Program-made: the position numbers and the translations under genes
In this document: piece after piece, positions 1 to 14,000 of the stretch
Layout of the letters: every line of letters begins with the position of its first letter
How positions within the stretch are numbered: position 1 is the first letter of the stretch
Notes under the pieces: model-generated
Database searches by the model: none
What the model was told of the DNA's origin: nothing
The model's input: the letters and a program-made list of their open reading frames with translations, nothing else
Assembly (NCBI GenBank): GCA_943735955.1
Contig: OX030956.1
Location: 835,912-899,911, forward strand
Reading direction: 5' to 3'
Source: Piscicola geometra
Taxonomy: Eukaryota > Annelida > Clitellata > Hirudinida > Piscicolidae
DNA length: 64,000 nt

Positions 1-907
1 CCTGGAAATGAAAGTGGCCAATAAATTGAAAAAAACTCAATATTAAACATGTTTTTTAAAGTGTATAATATAGAAATAATAAATTTCCATAATCCATGCA
101 TACATGTAATGGAAAAGGACGGAAAGTCAGAGAAGAAAAGACTTGGGTCGTAAAAATTGATTGGCGTCTTAGGTAGTCATTAGATGGATGGCTATTATTA
201 TTTCTGTATAGGAGGTGTAATTCGAGTATCGATTACCCCTAACACTCTCAATAATGACATCAAGCATCTTTATGGCCCTTTCCAAAGAAAGAGAAGCTCA
301 CGTGTAGTTGAACAATTACTCAGTTGTAGATCCGTCAATGCCTTTAGATGCTTTCAAGAAAATTGTAGGAGTAGTGGTGATGAAAGATATTCTTTTCGAG
401 AACATTTTATAATATTCCTACATATAATTTTATTTTACTTGCTCACTTGAAATGGCATAAATGCAATTATGTTTAATAATTTTATATTTATTCTATACGA
501 TGAGTCAAAAGTAATATTACTTTTGGCCAAAAAAATAAAATTCTAGGAAAATTATTTACGTTCATCTTTTTTCACTTTCTCCAGTTTGTCTAAAGACTTT
601 CCATACGTCCGGTGAAACTGCGAAATTATTTCAACTTTTTGTGCTACTTTTTTCCGAAAATGTCAATCATTTTTGATAAAATTGAAAAATATTCAGCTTT
701 TCAAAATGCAAAATATATAGAGAAGTGGTTTATTTATTTTTTATTTAATATATCCTAATCCTTACTTTGATGTTAAGATAATTAAATTTTTATTCTAATT
801 AAAAAATATATTTCTCATCAAAACATATAACTATGTCTAATAAAGTTGAAATTAAGAGGGGTATAAAAAGGTTAAAGCAATCATATAAAGAAGACACGAC
901 CAAGAGT
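1..907. other. AT-rich 3' flank of POLR3H, no assignable gene
   Basis: No recognisable gene. A plus-strand open stretch at 184-450 (88 codons) and short minus-strand stretches with coding-like composition around 190-420 are visible, but none matches a family I know and none has convincing splice sites. They could be exons of a gene lying mostly outside the window. Confidence 0.3.
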
Positions 908-917
908 TTTATTTATT
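908..917 (-). terminator. Poly(A) signal of POLR3H
   Basis: The plus strand reads TTTATTTATT, which is AATAAATAAA on the minus strand, about 55 bases after the POLR3H stop codon. This is the expected place for cleavage and polyadenylation of that mRNA. Confidence 0.6.
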
Positions 918-972
918 TGAAAAACATTATTGATTTACTGTCATGCTAAAATTATATGAAAAACATTACGCG

Positions 973-2980
973 TTACGTCCACCAACACAGCAGTCCTAAA
1001 CCTGCATCGCTTATTGAACCCTGCGAAAAATAAGAATTCTCACTTTTTTATTATGAAAAAAATAATTTAGGTTTTTAAAAACTGAATTTATCATTGAAAT
1101 TTTAACTATTAAATATTGTAATAATAATGAAAATTTCAAAATAAAAATAAAAATAACAAATAACAAATCTTTAATTGAAGTAAAGCTAATAACGAGATTT
1201 TAAAAAACAATGACAATTATAATGAAATAACCCTACGATGATGGTGTAAGGGGGGGTATCGTCTGATTCAGATGCTAGGGCATGCTGGCAGTCAGGGTTC
1301 TTGTCAACAAACACTTCTTCCTTCACTCTGAATCTTTAGTTTTTGTTAAAATAAAAAATATTTTTTCAATTGTCTATAATGCTTTTGGCATCATCTTGAA
1401 AAAGTATGCAAAAATAAACACACAAAAAAAATTAACTAAGAGATAAAAGGCACTAAAAACACATTAAAGTAATGAACACCTGATATCTTCTCCGTGTTCA
1501 ATGGCCAGTTTGTGTGTTTCTTCGTCGACCTCATACTGCCACACCCACGTTTGCTTTTGCTGATCACTGCAGTTTCCGCGATTTGTGTTGGAAGGTGTCG
1601 AAATATGGAGGTGTAAAATGGACCAATTATTTCAAACGTACAAAGTGCTGGGAGTGGGAAAGTGGTCGGCTGGAATGAAGATGTCGTCAAAGAATCCCAT
1701 TGAAACTGGAGTAATTAAACGATTTTTTCAACATTTAATTATTATTTCATAGTCTATTATTATATTATAATTAGATTAGTTGTGTGTGTGTGTGTGTGTT
1801 TTTGTGTGTGTGTGTGCGTGTGTGTAGAACTGAACCATATACATAAAAATAACTATATAAATAGATTTAAGTTTACTAAAAAGATTTGAAACATTGATAT
1901 TGTAGTTTACTCCTAAAGTTTTTAATAATTCAATATAGGGAATATAGAACAGCCACAACAATAAAGTGGATTTTATAAACTATATATTAGAGCTTTGGGA
2001 GCAATAACCTGAATTATTCATAGCTTTATTTCAACGTCATAATTTGAATTCAGTAAAAAAAGGTTAAAAATCTGTTGTTCTGCACTAAAAAAACATGGGT
2101 AAAAAATTTCAGTAATTTTTTCAACAAAATCAAACAATGTCTGAGATACAATTAAATAAAAAAAACTAATAAAAAGGTATAAAAAAGTAGTTGAACAGCA
2201 TACAGTTCAAAGACCCAACTACCATGGAGTCCATCCTTGCTTGATGTCTTTACCTTGCCAGTCAACACTTCATCAATGAAAGGTCTAAAGACCACAAAGC
2301 GAAACTTAACTGAAGATTGGTGATTAAATGTTTAAATTAAAAATTGATTTTTCTTACATGTTGTTTTATCTTAATAAAAGTTCCTCGAATGATTCTAAAA
2401 GTACAAGCACAAAATAAATATCTCTAAATTGAAATAAAATATACTTGATTTTAATTCAAGTTAAAATTGAGAGCTTGAAAATAGTTATATTTTGTAAAGA
2501 GATTTTCTTAAAAGGAACCTATATATTTATGAAAAATATATAAAAATAGGTTTAATTACATTATTAAAAATGTTATATAATATAAAAATACTATTGAGAA
2601 ATAGAAACCGCTGGTGTGTGAGAATGCATTTCCAGGAAATATGAATGAGTCTTCGGCATGAATTATGTCCCACAAGGCAATGCACAAACCAACATTGTGC
2701 ACGATCCGTTTGATAAAAAGGTTTTAAACACTTTAGGGCATAATCTTCATTCAATTAAGCTTTAATTAATTAAGGTCTAATTATTAAGCAGACTTAGCCT
2801 AAATTAATTGCTTGCTTATTTTGGAAATTAAAAAAAATATAGTTATTCTCTATGTAGAATGATGCTCACCTTGTTGGCGAATTTTTTGTTGAGAATTGTA
2901 CGAACCGAATTCATGAAGTCAGAGTTTAAATATTTTGGCTCTCTTGAAACCTCATCAAGCAACTCAGCTAATACAAACAT
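973..2980 (-). CDS. POLR3H: DNA-directed RNA polymerase III subunit RPC8 (POLR3H)
   Basis: Pol III stalk subunit, paralogue of RPB7, acting in nuclear transcription of tRNA and 5S RNA genes. Exons (minus): 2870-2980, 2609-2705, 2223-2309, 1642-1705, 1480-1566, 1237-1333, 973-1020; lengths sum to 591 nt, 196 aa plus stop (human 204 aa). The protein starts MFVLAELLDEV, carries HNVGLCIALWDI and FRFVVFRPFIDEVLTGKV (SHS2-like N-terminal part), then GFFDDIFIPADHFPTPS and QTWVWQYEVDEETH (OB-fold part), and ends GSISDAGLGLLCWWT, all matching the POLR3H family in order. Reading phase is continuous through all junctions. One oddity: the acceptor before exon 2 reads GG instead of AG (see findings). It neighbours the synaptic gene on the other strand, with no sign of shared regulation. 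Confidence 0.94.
1780..1826. repeat. (GT)n microsatellite
   Basis: Imperfect GT run of about 45 bases inside the POLR3H intron between exons 1642-1705 and 2223-2309. Confidence 0.9.
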
Positions 2981-3282
2981 TATGGAAACTTAATATGCTG
3001 GGTTTATAATGCTAATTTTAATCAAACTTCATTTAATAAATTGGATTTAATAAAAGTGTTATTATAACACTTATAATATAAGTCTTATATAGAATTTTGA
3101 TGTAGGCGATAAAAGTGAATAAGTAATCAGCTTAAAAGTAAACCAGGTAATTATTATTTTCTCAAACTTTCATTTGAAAAATAATTATCATATTAATAAT
3201 TGTATTTCATAATTTTAAAACAATAATATTTTAGAAATGTAAAAAAATGAATAGTTAATTGAAATTAAAAGTCAAAACAGGA

Positions 3283-3520
3283 AATGGGGATGGCTTAGAC
3301 GGTAGACGTCGGACTTGCAACTTAAAGGTCGCCTGTTCGAATCCCTGATAGGCAACCGTGAACTATCATATACCTGGTGTATATGATGCGGTGTTTGCGA
3401 CGTATGCATTGAGAGATGTGTACGTCGTGTGGAGTGGCACCTCGGCGCATAAGGACCATGGTTCCTAGAACCATTGTAACATGGCCTGCGTCTGTCAAGC
3501 TGTGAACGATATAGACTAGA
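3283..3520 (+). mobile_element. tRNA-derived SINE, family 2
   Basis: The first 70 bases look like a tRNA: an A-box-like stretch (ATGGCTTAGACGGTAGA), an anticodon-arm-like region around CTTGCAA, and a near-perfect B box GTTCGAATCCC. A GC-richer non-tRNA body follows and then an A-rich end near 3520. A second, reversed copy of the tRNA-like head lies at 46175-46252. The body and degraded stems argue for a SINE, not a working tRNA gene. Confidence 0.7.
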
Positions 3521-5011
3521 AAAAAACAAAACAGATATAGTTAGCAGCCGCTGTGAATTTTTAAACATTTTTCTGATTTTGCATTTTATAGATTTTTAAT
3601 TAAAAATTTCAAATCAGCTTACATTTCCTAAATATCTTAATTGGTTTAAAAGAACTCCTGAATAGTGAGATTTCAGTGAATTATTTGTTTGTAAGCAAAT
3701 AGCCAACTATTGCCAAGAAATAATCTTCAACCAAAGTCTTTTCACTTCAATTCTTTTTGCTTCAAATAAATAATTGAGACATTGGAGAGGGATTTGTAAT
3801 GGCGATGTTCTAGCACGAAGCCGTGATATTCCAGTTGTTAAAATCATTTAAGTTTTAGTTTAGATTTAGTTTATTCTATTTTAATTAGTTACAGTTTCTA
3901 TAACATTTTATTCAATTTTTTCAGTTTATGTTTTTATCAGTTTTTAAAAACACGAGCCAGAAGTTTTTAGATATTTTAAGAAAAATTAGATTAAAAAAAT
4001 TATTTATTTACAAGGTAATAATATAAACAAACGAAATAGCATTCAAAGCTTTTTGAAAATTTCCAAGAATTTTTTCGTTCTGTTTCGTCGACCTTGACAA
4101 AGCATGTCACATGGCGAAAAAATTCTTTGACAAGACAGTGCGGTCAGAATGTCCAAACCCAAAATATGTAGCCTGATGATTAAATCAATATTTAAGGGAA
4201 TCAATATGGGTTTGTTGTTCTTCCACTTCGATCAATTATCATCCAGATGCATTTTCATACATTTTAATGACTCAGATGTGATGATTGATTTTGGAAATTT
4301 ATAAGAAATCTTTTGAATTTTTAAATCTTAGACATAGTGAAAAGATGGATTTGGAGAAACTATCAAATTTCCTTTGGCCAACACTTCCTTGCACAAATCA
4401 TCCAAATCAGCGACCTGACTTTCTCCAAACGGTCAAATACACACTCAGATACCTTTGTGAGGCTATGCTGCGAGCTGGGGGTGAATGTAATGTGTGGTGA
4501 AGGATAGTGATGGTAGTTACACTGGGTGGTGGTGATAGTAGTTATAGTTTATTTTATATTAATAATTAATTCGTGGTATAATTTTTTTTTGAGTATTTTA
4601 TTGGTATTTATAATGTTTAAAGTTTTATTATAATGAAAACGGTTCATTCCAAAAATTATAATTACATTAGTAATTTCAATAAATTCTATGCGAGGAAACA
4701 AGCATATCTTAATGCTATGCTGTTAAATATATATAGAGATGTGGACTATATATGTCGGAAAGTCTTTGGAAGAGTCTTCTTGAAAGGATGATAGTCTAAG
4801 GGCTTTTAGGTAAATGTGCTTACGAATTGATAACTTTTAGGTGATTTAATTTATAAATGATGACTTCTATGGTTGAAAACGTGTAAAAAGCTAACAAATA
4901 ATATTGCAAGATATTATAATCATGTAGTTAATTCTGTGTATAACAAAAGTTAATAGATAATGGTCAACAAATAAATTAACAGTGAAATAAAATCTATTCC
5001 AGACTGACAAG
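3521..5011. other. Intergenic region upstream of the Piccolo/Fife-like gene
   Basis: AT-rich and mostly without features. A 71-codon plus-strand ORF at 4285-4500 has a richer base composition than its surroundings and could be an exon, but I recognise no family in it. The sequence just before the ATG at 5012 reads TTCCAG then ACTGACAAG, so a splice acceptor in the 5' UTR is possible and the promoter may lie further upstream. Confidence 0.35.
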
Positions 5012-8000
5012 ATGAGTTTGTTCGGCTCTCTTTCCAATCTCATCTCTTCCATCACTCCCCCTGACACGCAAGCTGTCACAGACTACCTTGGACAAAAGTT
5101 CAACTTAGATTCTCAACATCAGCATCAATCCCAACAGTTACCACAAAAAATACAGGAATTGCCGAAAAAACAAAAATCTCAACAGGAACCACTAGAGCAA
5201 CAACAGCAGTCATTTCTCCAACAGCGACAATCGACAAAGCAACAACTCAACAACTCGAGTGTTGACGATGTATCAGATAAGTCATCTCTTCAACAACAAG
5301 ATCTTCTACAGTTGCAACAAAATTCCAGCAACTCAAGGGAAGCTCAACAACTGCATGAACAACAACAACCTCAACAACAACAAAGCCTTTACAACCAAAT
5401 GTCTGGTTTATTCTCAAATAAGAAAAGACCGTCATCATCAGCATCTTCATCCGCCATTGCATTAGAACCCTCCTCTCCACCACCCTTTTCAAAAATTAAA
5501 ACCTCATCAACTCAATCAATATTCTCATCATCAACGTCTTCTTTAACGTCTTTTCTTGGCTCAAAAACACTACCGAAAGGCTTTTTCGAATCTCCTTTGA
5601 AGTCCTTCAACAGCTACAGAGGACAATCTCAACAGCCTGAACATCTTCAACAACAACAACCACAAACTTTTCAACAACAACCACAAAGTTCTCAACAACC
5701 ACCACAAAGTTCTCAACAACAACCACAAAATCCTCAACAACAACAACTACTTCAAAGACCTCAACTACAGCAAAAGGAAAGTCTGCAACAAGAGCAAAGT
5801 GAACCTAATCAACAATCAGCCATCCTAAACAAGGAACAACCCCAAAAAACACAGCCACAACAACCACATCATCAAAATCAACCACAAATAAAACAAAAAC
5901 AACAAACACAGAAAGAAAAAGTTACTGTCGGGAATTCTACAGTCGACACAATCATTTCAACCGAGATTAAAAAAGAAGCTAGTACCAACGGTGATGGTGA
6001 CGATGATGTTGTTGTTGATGATGATGCTGTTGTTGACGATAATGATGATGACAGTGTTTCTACTGATGAAAATAATGGTGATAGTATCAAAAGTGATGAT
6101 GATGATATTAACTACGATAAAGCCGATGAAGATAAAAGCATTGCTAGTTACGGAGCTAAACAAAGACATAATGAAAGGAATAAAAACGAAACTGATGATA
6201 ATGGCGCAGTAGATGACAGTGACAAAGGTAATCTCATAGAATATGATATTCATAGCGGAAATAATTATGGTAATTCTGATAGACACGTGGGGTGTGAATG
6301 CCATGATGGCCGCATTGAAAAGAATAATGAAGAAGGAATACGTATGAAAAGATTATTAAGAGAAACAGACGGCATCGAGGACGATGAAATCGACCAAATT
6401 GGAAAAAGAAAAATAATTGAAAACCCCGATTATGAAAATAGAATTAATGATAATAGAAAAGATGATGAGAATGATGATGCTAATGAAGATGATGTGTACT
6501 CAAAGGTTGATGATGATGACAATTCTCCACTTACATCATCAGCTTCTTCGCCATCATCACCACTCATTTCACCTTCTTCACCCTCCCAGTTTTCTACGGT
6601 CTTTATGAATGATAGATTCACTCAAGAACAAAGCCCAGATGTCGAACAACGAGAAGAAAAACAAATGCTAGAACAACTACAGCAACAATCCAAGACACCT
6701 TCGCAAAAATTCCAATCAGACAACCTACTACAACAACAAACACAGCAATCAATACCAATACAACAACAACCAAAGCAACCACTACGAATACAACAACAAC
6801 CACACCAGCAATCATTACTACAACAACAAAAATTACAATCGTCTGAAGCGCTGAACACAATGATTCCAGACCTCAGCCATTTGAGCGATGAAGAACGATT
6901 CTACATTGAGAGCGTCATGATGAGGTCATCATCGCCATTACCTCCTTCAACGCCGCAACCACCATCATCACCAGCTCTTCCATCATCTCCACTTCCTCCA
7001 TCATTATCACCCGTCCCTCCATCCCCGTCCCAGCTATCCTCTTCATCCAAACAAGTGTCGTCCCCCTTTAAAACTTACTCATCATCATCATCAACATCAG
7101 TGCCACCACCACTATCGTCTTCAGTGTCCACTACACCACTATCACCATCATTATTGCCAACTTCTTCATCAGCTGTTCAACAACCAGAAGAAGCACCAGT
7201 TGCTCAAACCTCCATTCCACAATCATCTTCCTCTTTCTCATCTTCTTCAACAGCGATAACTTCTTGGGTACGATCATTATCATCATCGCTGAATCAAACA
7301 TCGTCATCATCATCAGCATCATCGTTCTTGTCAAAGTTAGATCCACGACAGAATAAAGTGCAAGAAAGTTTAAACGAGAGTTTTTCCACTCTTCCTAAAC
7401 AAGCAACACCGCAACAAGCACCCATTCAACCACCGCAACAACCACCGCAACAAGCACCCATTCAAACACCGCAACAACCACCGCAACAAGCACCCATTCA
7501 ACCACCGCAACAACCACCGCAACAAGCACCCATTCAACCACCGCAACAACCACCCATTCAACCACCGCAACAACCACCCATTCAACCACCGCAACAACCA
7601 CTGCAACAACCACCCATTCAACCACCGCAACAACCACACATTCAACCACCGCAACAAGCACCCTTTCAACCAGAAGAAGAACTAATGCAAGAACAACCAT
7701 CATTGCTGCAACGTTTAGAACAACGACCACAACAGCAACAAATGCAACCACCAGATCAACTCCATTCCCAAACGCCACCAGCGTCTCTCCAGTTCCAAAA
7801 TTTCTCAATTTTTTCAAGGTAATCATGATTTTAGGATTCAAGCGTTTTTAATTTTTCTTTGATGTGAAGGGCCTCAAATGACTATTGAAAAGAAACTCTG
7901 ACATTTTAGGTGGTTTCTTTAATCTAAATTTACAAAAATTAAACCAACGTGATATTTAAGAAAGCAGTATATTAATTTATTTTCAAAATGTAAGTTAATA

Positions 8001-11000
8001 ATAAGAGTAATAAAAGAGACGTTCAAAAATCTAAGACTTAGATTCTAAGGCATTGCTACAATCAAAACGGCGATCGGTTAAATTTGTCAATTCCCTTTCT
8101 GTCGTTAGTCATGAGCTTCAGGTTTTCGTTTCATCCAAAAAAAACTTTTTGAATATATTTTTTTCGCCATAAAAAGTAATGCTTCTTGTTCTATCTATTT
8201 AATGCCTTTTCAAAGTTACTCTTGCCGAAGTTATATTGTCGAAAAAACCCATAAGTTTATATTGCCTTAGTTTTGAAAGGTTTTATGACTTTGAAAGAAC
8301 TAGGTTTGAAAAAAAGCTAATAAAAAATAAAATTGTTGAACGAAATAAAAGTATGCTTAAGAAGAAGAGAAATTTAAGCTGGAAAGATTGAAAAGTTGAA
8401 TTCTTCGATTTTTAAATGGGTGTTTCTGTTAAACAATTTCACAACAAGATCTTTATATAAACTTTTAAAAAATTATATATATAATAAATTTTAAATTCTT
8501 GTTTCGATTCTTATTTTTAAATGATTGATTAATTAGTTTAATATGGTTTTAAAGCTTTATAAACTCATACTTAATGATCAAAATTAACAATATATTATTA
8601 TTTTGAAAAGAAAATTGCAGGACCACAATCTATTCGAAAGTTTTTTAGACAAGACAAAAGAAATAAAAGATAAAATTATGGATTCTGAGAAAAATGATTC
8701 CGACAATGAAAAACAAAAGAGTTCTTGCGTTGAAGGTGAATTGCAAGAAAAAACTTCCACTGAAATAATTTTGTCAACTGGAAAAAAAATGTCTTCTGAT
8801 GGAAACTTGGATGGGTCAATTGATGATAGTTCTGTTGAAATAGAAAAAACTGACTCGAGAAAGTATGGCGCTAGGGCTGATCATAAAATGTTTGAAGGAC
8901 ATCGTGTTACTGGAAGAACAGATGGTGTTGCTGGTGATTATGCCGATGACAGTAGCAGTTACGACAGCGATAATAGCGCAGGAATTGCTAGTGAGAATAG
9001 TGATGTTTGTGTGGATAAAATCAAAAAGGTTCATGAGGCTTTTGGTAATGATGAGGCTGCTGGTGAGGATGATAATGATGATGATGGTGGTGAAAATGAT
9101 AATGATGATGATGATGATACGCTAATTCAAAACAGTACAAACTACAAAGAAAAAAACGACATTGATTCCCGTAAAAGAAGTATATCACGTGAAGCAGTTT
9201 TGAACAATCAAAGTCCGTATATACCTGGTAATGAAATGACTGAATGCTCCACTCAATCAATTATCGAAATTGGAATTGGGAGAAATGAAAAAGAAAAGGA
9301 GAAAAATGAGATTGATCAAAATGAAAATGGTAGTGGAAAAAGTGGAAATAATTGTGAAGAAATTGAAAACGAAAGTAATGAAATAAAAAATGAAAGTAAT
9401 ACAATTTTAAATGGAAGTGATGAAATTGAAAAAAATGCATTTAAGAAAAAATCTCTAAAAGAACTTTCCCTTGAAAAGTCTTCTAGCGTCACTACCGACT
9501 CTGAAGGTCCCGACACACCCGACACACCTACATCACCTACACCACCTACATCACCTTCACCACCAGCTGCAATTGAAATAACGTGCTCTGCCAACAGTGC
9601 ACCTGTGTATGAGAATTCAGAAACAGAAAAAATTACTTGTGGATATTTGAATAAAGAAAAAAATAGTAATGATAATGAATTAGTAAAAAATGAATCAGAA
9701 AAGGATGTTTATGATGATCAAGAATTTTACTTGGCGGATACAAGAGATGATGTTGTTGGAAATGGTTTACTAGCATACGGGAACGATTTTATAATGAATT
9801 ATATTGAAAACGAAGATGACAAAAATACTAAAATCAATATGCGTGCTGATGAGATGTATGAGTTAATAGACGATGACATGTACAAGCTGAAAAAGAACAA
9901 AGATGAGGGCGTAGTGAGTAACTCAGACATAGGTTTTGAAAAGAAAGGCGAAAATATGCGGCATGCTACTGTTGTGTACAGTGATGTATGTGACGACGTC
10001 GAGCCTCCGGACGGAAGCATGACTCATGGCATGATTCATGGCGCTAATAATGATGTCGCTGAAGAATTCTTCGTGAGTAATGGCGAAATGCTTAATTATG
10101 ACGATCAAGGGAGAGAGAATGAGGAGCAAGCCGCTCGAGATGATGATCGAAGAAATGCGATTAATGAAAGTGTGGGAGACGACACGACAGCTTATAATGC
10201 AAATAATTATTACTTGCTCACTGAGGATCCCCATGAGGCTACCCTGGAAGTGGGATTGGAAAGATGTGATGAGAAGGATGATGAAAGAGGAGATGGAAAA
10301 GAAGGTCTCAATGCAATAAACTTGCTCAAACAACAGCTCTCTTATGATGATGACTGTGCCTGTTGTGGTAAGCGAGTGCTTGCAGTCACTCAAGACCCTA
10401 ACATCCTCAACAACAACGACGACGACTACACGAGCAACTACAGAAATGACTACAACAACCACTACACCAACTACAACAACAACTACAGCAACAACTGCAA
10501 CAACTACAACAACAACCTCAACAACGACACGATGAGTCATGGACCTCTGATGTTATGTTCCATATGTGGTCTGTACGCGTGTGCCTCTTGCGTCGCCAAC
10601 AACCAATCATTTTCTGCCGTGTATTCTGGAACCACGCCTATTTCTGATAACGTGAGATCTCATTACGATTCTAATGTAGTTTTTCTAAAATTCATAAATA
10701 CGTGTAAGGAATAATTTGAAAGATGATTTGGGAGATACTTTCGGCATATAAAAACCATATTCGGCTCTTAGAATCCACTAAATAACCGATATTTAATTAT
10801 AAAAATCTACTTTAGGAACTTTATTAAAATATCAAAATGTTGTGAATTGCAACCAGCGCATTTTTGACAGTTTATAAATAGGGTACATGAATATTCATCT
10901 GTGACTCAGCGAGCAACAATGCTTTAAATGCCTCATCAGCGTCGACATGCTTCACGTTGATCATGCACGGGACTCTTCAGAGTTTTTCCAAGTCGTTTAT

Positions 11001-14000
11001 TTTCTTCAATTTTAAGATTATTTGACATATTTCTTGCTTCAAATCAATTTTCTATCCTTGTTTTTGTTGTCTTTTAAAAAAATGTTTTTATACTTTTTTT
11101 CGATTAATATTATTTTGGACCATTCTCGGTCAGATAAACTATTTTTCGTTTCATTAGACAGCCAATTTGTTGAATCACGCATGAGTGCAAAAATACTATA
11201 GAGACTTTTAGATGTTTCAACGCTACTCTTCCTCTACAAGTTTCCATGTTTTGCACTAGAATAAGATAGTTTGAAAAATGGGAAAAAATGAAACTGATTT
11301 TAGTTTGAATTAATACATTTTTTGTTGAAGTTGTTTAAATATGCAATAAAAATTGCGGAACAATATTTTGAATTATTTTTTTCGATTATGTTTTTATTTT
11401 TTAGATAAAATCAATTATTTATTTTAACAGTTTTATACAAAAAATATATATTTAAACTTAAATATAGATGAATAAAAAATGTTGTATTTAATTCTATAAT
11501 AAATTTTGTTCGTTCCCAGATGAACATGAAAGTGTCTACACCTGCCAAAAAAAATATGTAAAAAATATGCAATTTAAAATTTGGTTTTGTATTGAAGAAT
11601 GTAAAATTGAAGGATGTAAAAAACTTTTTGACAATTTCAGTATTTCTCTTGTTTTGCTTCCAAAAAACTCGCTTAAGGTTGTTGTGTGCCGCATTGGCGC
11701 TTTCTGAACCATGAAAATGTTCTAAAAGAGGGTTTATGGTTTGTGTGTGAGCTCTCGTGAGTTAGATCTACAGAGTCAAAAGCTTCAAAATTTATTTAAT
11801 TTTTTTAGTTTTGAATTTATTTTTCTAATTTAAATTAAAATTATTTATTGTTAAAAATTTGTTTAGAGGCATTTTGAGAGTCGAAAGCGTCTGAAAGTTC
11901 GTTTTGAAATAAATTTTTTATTTATAATTCCAATTTTTACTTTAATTTCATTTTTCAATTTTTTTATGTGCTTTAATTGTACGAGAATTTATTGAAACCA
12001 ACAAAAATATTTTCACGCATTCACTCTGAGCATTGGTGGTGTAGGTCATCTGGGAACGAAGCAAAGATTTTATTTTAATATACAACCTTTTTTTAAAAAT
12101 ATTCATAATTGACTTAAACTGCATAAAGACTGTCTTCCAATTAACATAAATTAGCAATTAAAACATTTTTACAATGCTGCTTTGTAGAAAGCAAACTGGC
12201 ATAGCGGTGTAATGGCATTACATGGGAGTTTGTACGTCGGAGAGATTCCACGTGTGCGTGATCTGCACAGCTGTACGCCTCGAAAGCAGAAAAGCCTGTA
12301 TTGATTACTTGTACGCTCGTGCACACTCACATACAAACACACACACATACACAAACACACACACGTACATTTAGACATAGTTGATAAAAGTGCTCAGACA
12401 TACAAAAGAGCAAGGTAACATACACCACCACGTCTGTTTACACGTACTCAAACTCATAATGTAAGATTTACACTAAGGAAGACACAAAAGACTTTTTCTT
12501 TTTCTATACTTTTTTATAAACTTGTGTTCGATTTCTGCATAGCGGGGCGGTTGAAAGAATGTCAAGACATTTTACCGACAGCATCAAAAACACAATGCCC
12601 TTTGAAAACATTGATTACAAGGTTTCTCGGTCAGCGTGAGATGCAAAACAAGCAAAGACTGCTATAACGCATCATGCAAATGTATTTTTTACCTCAAGTT
12701 TTAAATATCTTTTTGTCTAATACAATAATTTGTTGATCAAGTATGCTTCACTTTTTATAATTTTGAAAATTCGATTAATGTGTTTTTTATCTATTTTTTA
12801 TCGTCACGATAGCGAACGTTGTGTCCCCTTAGTATGCTAACAAGGCTTTTTATTCTTTGATTCTTAAATATTTAGAGAGAAGTGGGTAAATATTGGGCAC
12901 TTAACAAACAAATGTAATATTAAAGTTTAAAAATAGTTTTTATAAACAAAGCAGACAACACTATGAGTTAAGAATAAATGTAATTGTTTTTCTAGAAATT
13001 TTTGAAGGAGATATTACCCACTAGAGAAGCCTTATATCACTCACCACTGTAAAAATCAGTAAAAAAATCTTTTAGAAATAAATATTTTAAACAATTACTA
13101 TTACTTTTTTCTAGATAGTAAGATTAAAATAAGATTTGGGATAAATCGAGAGCTCAGAGATATACGGATTGTTTGGGTCCGCTTTATAATAATAATTTAT
13201 AATAATAATCCCAACAATTCTCACTTTTCCCTATTTTATAGTACGGTAAAACAAGCTTACGTTGACTTGCTAAAATCACAAAGATAGGAATGAGAAAATA
13301 ATAGCTATTAACCCTAACCCGATTAAATCCACATATTATTGAATCCCATATTACCCCACTTTCCTCTATCGCAAACTTATTATTTGTTTACTTCAATCTT
13401 GGGAACTAAGGTAACTTTGCTATTGCTATTAGGAATTGCAATATGTACAAAACTCAAGACCCGGGCACCCGAAAAAATCACTAACTGCGCATCTTAAGTT
13501 AAGTGCGTTTTTTCAAGCATGCTTAATTTTCTTGAAATTCAATATGCCTGGTTAAACATGAAATACTGCCAATTTTATTTACTTTGTTTTAGTTTATGTA
13601 AGAAACTTGTTTCATTTTTACGCTTCAGTAAAAAATGCACTTTTCTTAACAAAACCACATCAAAAACTTATTTCACTCGAGAAAGACTCTATTGAATGAA
13701 ATTTTTTAACAAAAAACATTGAAAGTAGCTACAATTTTCAATTGACATTTAATGAATTATTTTTAATTCATAATAATTATTTATTTTCAACAAATGCCTG
13801 GTACCCGTAGCATTTTTATATTTTTACGTGGTATCATCCATTCTCATTTGTCACCAATTGCTTTCATTAACCTTCAAGTATTTTCCCTATTCATAAAAAA
13901 GTCATCAAGCTTTCTTTTATTTTCATCATAATCTTTTTTTATGCCTAAATTATTTTTCTCTTAGGTTCTAAGGCTTTTAAGATCTTTTTACCAATACATT

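Noticed and set aside
3295..3350. Functional tRNA gene
   Set aside because: Good B box but weak stems, and a long non-tRNA body follows with a second copy elsewhere; a SINE fits better.
7395..7841. Long minus-strand ORFs opposite the Gln/Pro repeats
   Set aside because: They exist only because CAA/CCA repeats read as Val/Leu/Trp codons on the other strand; no domain and no splice context.
8621..8640. Acceptor at 8620 for the second exon of the Piccolo/Fife-like gene
   Set aside because: It breaks the frame from exon 1; the AG at 8610 is in phase.
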